From assembly GCF_014925385.1 (NCBI RefSeq), contig NZ_JACSDK010000009.1, forward strand, positions 248,001-312,000: 64,000 bases of DNA, written 5' to 3'. Of the stretch, positions 60,694-64,000 are shown piece after piece; position 1 is the first letter of the stretch, and every line of letters starts with the position of its first letter. The notes below the pieces were generated by a model that was given only the letters and a program-made list of their open reading frames with translations, was not told where the DNA came from and did no database searches. The translations under genes were made by a program, and so were the position numbers. The DNA comes from Pelagibius marinus. GTDB lineage: Bacteria; Pseudomonadota; Alphaproteobacteria; Kiloniellales; Kiloniellaceae.

Positions 60694-61502
60694 CGTCCTT
60701 TGAAATCCGGGTCGCGCTTTTCCATGAATGCGCGGCGGCCTTCCTTGTAGTCCTCGCTGGCAAAGCAGTCGGCGACCAGGCGGTCGCAGAGCGCGAGGTC
60801 GGTGTCCTCGGGATCCTTCAGCACCTCGTTGGTGATCGCCTTCATGGCCTTGACCGTCAGCGGCGCGTTGCCGGCAATGCGCCCGGCAACGCCGGCCACG
60901 AAGCTCTCCAGTTCCTCCTCCGGCAGCACCTTCTGCACGAGGCCGAGGCGGAAAGCCTCCTCGGCGTCGATGCGCTCGGCCGAAAACATCAGGTACTTGG
61001 CCGCCGAGGGTCCGACGGCGTTAATCAGCCGGCGGATCGCGTGATAGGGATACCCGAGCGCCAGGCGCGCGGCAGGCATGCCGAACTTCGACTTGGCCGA
61101 GCAGAAGCGCAGGTCGCAGGCGGCGGCGAGGTTCAGCCCGCCACCCAGGCAGTAGCCGTTGACCATGGCGATGGTCGGCTTGGCGAAGAGCTCGACCCGC
61201 CCGTAGACGCCCTTGATGCGCTCGTTGTAGTGGTGCACGGCATCCTCGGAGCCGCGTTCCTTCTCGAACTTCGAGATGTCGGCGCCGGAGACGAAGGACT
61301 TGCCGCCCGCACCCGACAGCACCACGACGCGCACCTCTGCGTCGGCGGCGAAGTCGTCGAGGATGCGGTCCGCCGCATCCCACATCTCCAGGGAGACCGC
61401 GTTGTGCTTTTCCGGGTTGTTGAAGATCAGATGACCGATCGCGCCGTCCTTGCGGCCGAGCATCTTGTCGCTCTGCTGATCCGTCGCTGACTCGCTCGCC
61501 AT
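60690..61502 (-). CDS. Crotonase-fold (enoyl-CoA hydratase-like) protein lacking both catalytic Glu
   Basis: A 270-residue crotonase-fold protein. The oxyanion-hole regions are kept (SFVSGADISKFEK and GYCLGGGLNLAAACD). The two hydratase glutamates are replaced, by Asn in GGGLNLA (usually GGGxEL) and by Ala in FGMPAARLAL (usually FGQPEI). It therefore should not be a normal hydratase; relatives lacking these act as decarboxylases, hydrolases or isomerases. ATG 61502 follows AGGAGAAGAGG. It is the third gene of a PrpD-CoA-transferase-crotonase operon. Confidence 0.87.
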   Translation of the reverse strand: MASESATDQQSDKMLGRKDGAIGHLIFNNPEKHNAVSLEMWDAADRILDDFAADAEVRVVVLSGAGGKSFVSGADISKFEKERGSEDAVHHYNERIKGVYGRVELFAKPTIAMVNGYCLGGGLNLAAACDLRFCSAKSKFGMPAARLALGYPYHAIRRLINAVGPSAAKYLMFSAERIDAEEAFRLGLVQKVLPEEELESFVAGVAGRIAGNAPLTVKAMKAITNEVLKDPEDTDLALCDRLVADCFASEDYKEGRRAFMEKRDPDFKGR

Positions 61503-61525
61503 AAACCTCTTCTCCTTTTCGCCGG

Positions 61526-62719
61526 CTAAATCACCTGGCGTTGCCGCAGATCGCTGACACGCTCGCCGTCATAGCCGATCTCCGCAAGAATTTCCTGGGT
61601 GTGCTCGCCGCGTTCCGGCGGGTGCTGCACGATGCGGCTGGGGGTGCCGGTCAGAATGACCGGCTGGCCGACCAGCTGCGTCTTGCCGAAGGGCAGGGTG
61701 TCGGCGTTCTGGGCGATGCCCAGATGCTGAACCTGCGGATCGGCGAAGACCTCGTCGATGCGGTTGATCTCGCCGCAGGGCACGCCCTTGTCCAGCAGCA
61801 TGGTCACCAGGTCGCCGCTCTTCCAGGCCCGGGTGATTTCCTCGATCTCTTCGTTCAGCTCGTCACGGCGCGCCAGGCGCGCGGCATTGTCCTTGTACTC
61901 TTCGCTGTCGATCCATTCGGGCCTGCCCACGGCCTTGGCAAAGCGCTGCCAGATGGTCTCGCCGGCCACCGCGATGTTGATCGCGCCGTCCTGGGTCTTG
62001 AACACGCCGGTGGGCACGCTGGTGGGATGGTTGTTGCCGGCCTGGGTCGGCACCTCGCCCTTGGCCAGCCAGCGCGCGGCCTGGAAATCCAGCATGAAGA
62101 TCTGCGACTGCAGCAGCGAGGTGTGCAGCCACTGGCCCTCGCCCGTCTTCTCGCGGCTGATCAGGGCGACCAGGATACCGTGGGCGCAGAACAGCCCCGC
62201 CGTCAGGTCGGCCAGCGGGATGCCGACGCGGTAGGGCCCGCGCCCCGGCTCGCCGGTGATCGACATCAGGCCGCCCATGCCTTGGGCGATCTGGTCGAAG
62301 CCCGGGCGCTTGGAATAGGGCCCGTCCTGGCCGAAGCCGGAGATACTGGCCAGAATGATGCGCGGGTTGATCGCCTTCAGCGCCGGATAGTCGATCTTCA
62401 GCCGCTCCTTCACGTCGGGGCGGAAGTTCTCGATCACCACGTCGGCCTTCTCGGCCAGCTTGTAGAAGATCGCCAGGCCCTCGGGGTCCTTCAGGTTGAG
62501 GGTCAGGCTGCGCTTGTTGCGCTGCAGGTTCTGAAAGTCCGGCGTGTTGCGGCCGGCGCCCAGCGCCCCGTCCGGCTCCAGGCTCTCCGGGGGCTCGATC
62601 TTGATGACGTCCGCCCCCCAGTCGGCGAGCTGGCGGGCCGCCGTCGGGCCCGAACGCACGCGCGTCACATCCAGCACCCGGATGTGCGAGAGGGCTTCAG
62701 AGGCCGGAACATGGGTCAT
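61526..62719 (-). CDS. Family III (CaiB/BaiF) CoA-transferase
   Basis: A 397-residue CoA-transferase. The N-terminal stretch RSGPTAARQLADWGADVIKI and the catalytic Asp region VGIPLADLTAGLFCAHGI are typical, as is IENFRPDVKERLKIDYPALK. It moves CoA between carboxylic acids, probably activating the acid that the PrpD-like and crotonase-like neighbours act on. It lies 22 bases after the MmgE/PrpD gene. Confidence 0.92.
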   Translation of the reverse strand: MTHVPASEALSHIRVLDVTRVRSGPTAARQLADWGADVIKIEPPESLEPDGALGAGRNTPDFQNLQRNKRSLTLNLKDPEGLAIFYKLAEKADVVIENFRPDVKERLKIDYPALKAINPRIILASISGFGQDGPYSKRPGFDQIAQGMGGLMSITGEPGRGPYRVGIPLADLTAGLFCAHGILVALISREKTGEGQWLHTSLLQSQIFMLDFQAARWLAKGEVPTQAGNNHPTSVPTGVFKTQDGAINIAVAGETIWQRFAKAVGRPEWIDSEEYKDNAARLARRDELNEEIEEITRAWKSGDLVTMLLDKGVPCGEINRIDEVFADPQVQHLGIAQNADTLPFGKTQLVGQPVILTGTPSRIVQHPPERGEHTQEILAEIGYDGERVSDLRQRQVI

Positions 62720-62741
62720 ACCTGTCTCCTCATTCCCGGTT

Positions 62742-64000
62742 TTAGCTGTGCCGCGCGACTTGCTTCAGGCCACCGGCATCCGCGGCGGTGAAGGCGTCGC
62801 GGGCGAAGGCGGCCAGCGCCTCGGCCTGGTCGTCGCTCCAGCCGCCGAAGCGCAGGTTGCCGCGGAACTTTTCCCACAGCTCGGCCTCCTCCAGCGGCGC
62901 GCCGCGGCCGCCGCGCAGGCAGGGCTGGTTCGCTGCCAGCCGCCGGCCGTCCTTCAGCGTCACCACCAGGTCGCCGGTGTAGTTCCGGGGATATTCGTTC
63001 GCCGGGTCGATCTCATAGGTCACCTTGGCCGCCTGGGCCAGCACCGCCGGGTCGGCGATGCGCGCCTCGGTGAACTGCTCCAGGCCCGCGCCGCCGTCGA
63101 GCAGCGCCACCGCGACGCAGTAGGGCACCGAGAACTTGGCGCCGTAGGGCGTCGAGGGGCGGGCCTTCTCGGCGCGCGGCTCCCAGAGGCGGTGCACCGT
63201 CCCCTCGCCGACCTTGGCGACGATGGTCTCGATCTCCGAGAGGTCGTCGATCTCATCGCGCAGCTTCAGGGCGCAGTCGATGAAGGGCTGCGCCATGGTC
63301 CCGCAGGCATAGGGCTTGAAGGCCAGGTTGGCGACTTCCCAGCGGCTGCCCCAGCCTTCGCCCAGGTGCGAGAAGTCGCGCGGGATGCCCGGCACGGCAA
63401 AGGCATGGAAGGCGCCGTGCTCGCCCTCGAAGACCGTGCGCGGCCCGATGAAGCCGCTTTCCGCCAGCCGCGCCGCGCGCCAGCCGGCACCGGCCGCCCA
63501 GCCGGGATGCAGCCGCTTTGTCCAGGTGCCCTCGGCCAGGTACTCGATGATGCCCGAGGCCAGGGAGCCGACAATGCCCAGCGCCGAGGCGATCTGCGCG
63601 GGCGGCAGGCGCAGGGCGGTCGCCACCCCCGCCGCCGCGCCGAAGGCGCCGCAGACCGCGGTGGGATGGAAGCCCTGGCGGTGCATGGCCGTGGGCGCGA
63701 CCAGGGCGAGCCGGCAGATCAGCTCGGCGCCGACGGCCAGACCCCGCAGCAGGTCCTCACCCGAAAGGTTGCGCTGCTCCCCCGCCGCCAGGATGGCCGG
63801 CACCATGACCGCGCCGACGTGAACCGGCGTGCCCTCGAAGGTGTCGTCGTAGTCCTCGCCGTGAACCGCCGTGCCGTTGGCCAGCGCCGCGGTCATCACG
63901 TCGAAGCCGCCGGGGCGACCGACGATGCTGCAGGGCCCGTTGCCGTCGGCTGCCTGGACGATGGACTCGATGTAGGTTTCGCGCCGCGCCGCCACCATGA
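62742..64000 (-). CDS. MmgE/PrpD family protein (partial, 5' end outside)
   Basis: At least 418 residues of the MmgE/PrpD (2-methylcitrate dehydratase / aconitate decarboxylase-like) fold; the start lies beyond base 64000 and roughly 40 N-terminal residues are probably missing. Typical stretches are ANGTAVHGEDYDDTFEGTP, HRQGFHPTAVCGAFGAAAG and FKPYACGTMAQPFIDCALKL. It dehydrates or decarboxylates a tri- or dicarboxylate. It is upstream of the CoA-transferase and crotonase-like genes, suggesting a dedicated acid-degradation route. Confidence 0.9.
   Translation of the reverse strand, partial: MVAARRETYIESIVQAADGNGPCSIVGRPGGFDVMTAALANGTAVHGEDYDDTFEGTPVHVGAVMVPAILAAGEQRNLSGEDLLRGLAVGAELICRLALVAPTAMHRQGFHPTAVCGAFGAAAGVATALRLPPAQIASALGIVGSLASGIIEYLAEGTWTKRLHPGWAAGAGWRAARLAESGFIGPRTVFEGEHGAFHAFAVPGIPRDFSHLGEGWGSRWEVANLAFKPYACGTMAQPFIDCALKLRDEIDDLSEIETIVAKVGEGTVHRLWEPRAEKARPSTPYGAKFSVPYCVAVALLDGGAGLEQFTEARIADPAVLAQAAKVTYEIDPANEYPRNYTGDLVVTLKDGRRLAANQPCLRGGRGAPLEEAELWEKFRGNLRFGGWSDDQAEALAAFARDAFTAADAGGLKQVARHS

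Noticed and set aside
1-64000. CRISPR arrays, tRNA/rRNA genes, IS elements, prophage
   Set aside because: No regularly spaced repeats, cloverleaf-like genes, transposase or integrase motifs were seen on either strand.

Overview
The window is GC-rich chromosomal DNA (roughly two thirds G+C by eye) from a proteobacterium, most likely an alphaproteobacterium of the Rhodospirillales type. This is inferred from codon and base use, the fused NarK1-NarK2 transporter, a NarR-like Crp/Fnr regulator beside narK, the NasS/NasT pair, and the abundance of TRAP, TTT and GntR/LysR modules. No rRNA, tRNA, CRISPR array, IS element or phage gene was seen. Almost every base belongs to a gene. Apart from very few alternatives, the other open frames are antisense shadows of high-GC genes.

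Region 1 (1-9 kb), nitrate uptake and its regulator: an nrtABC-type ABC nitrate transporter operon runs leftward and leaves the window in its ATPase gene. Its leader (about 2940-3118) holds a promoter, two hairpins with A1/G4 hexaloops and an overlapping intrinsic terminator, the signature of ANTAR-protein antitermination. The matching regulators nasT (ANTAR) and nasS (nitrate sensor) lie at 5.3-7.1 kb, separated from nrtA by a lower-GC hydrolase-nucleotidyl cyclase gene.

Region 2 (7.3-20.4 kb), nitrate respiration: one leftward operon, narK(fused)-narG-narH-narJ-narI-PPIase-hemerythrin-nnrS. A divergent Crp/Fnr-family gene and two FNR-type boxes lie upstream of narK.

Region 3 (20.4-33.3 kb): a DUF3604/PHP protein; a branched-chain-type 2-oxoacid dehydrogenase (E1 alpha, E1 beta, E2) with a Leu/Val/Glu-type dehydrogenase, headed by a perfect FNR/NNR-type palindrome; then DUF1127, LysR, a DUF1932 oxidoreductase, a periplasmic binding protein, a PHB-depolymerase-like esterase and an SDR that has lost its catalytic residues.

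Region 4 (33.4-40.6 kb), an uncharacterised catabolic module: class II aldolase, TctC plus a fused TctA-TctB transporter, a Rossmann-SAF oxidoreductase, a PhyH/EctD-like dioxygenase and a GntR repressor with a palindromic operator.

Region 5 (40.7-53.9 kb), gallate / 2-pyrone-4,6-dicarboxylate catabolism: galD, galC and galB; a LysR regulator with two N-terminal HTH domains; a GFA protein; an Ldh-family dehydrogenase; ligI; a fused TRAP permease with its TAXI binding protein; a dienelactone hydrolase; a leaderless ModA-like protein; a cupin; and gallate dioxygenase galA. Together they take gallate (or PDC) through 4-oxalomesaconate to pyruvate and oxaloacetate.

Region 6 (53.9-64 kb): tcuB, tcuA, a GntR regulator, a second PrpF-family isomerase and GltS form a tricarballylate/aconitate-like module with a shared 18-bp operator. 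It is followed by another GntR, a crotonase lacking both catalytic Glu residues, a family III CoA-transferase and an MmgE/PrpD protein cut by the window edge.

The strongest observations are the dual-hairpin/terminator leader matched to a local NasS-NasT pair, the two-site GntR operator, the tandem-HTH LysR in the gallate locus and the two active-site-deficient enzymes.
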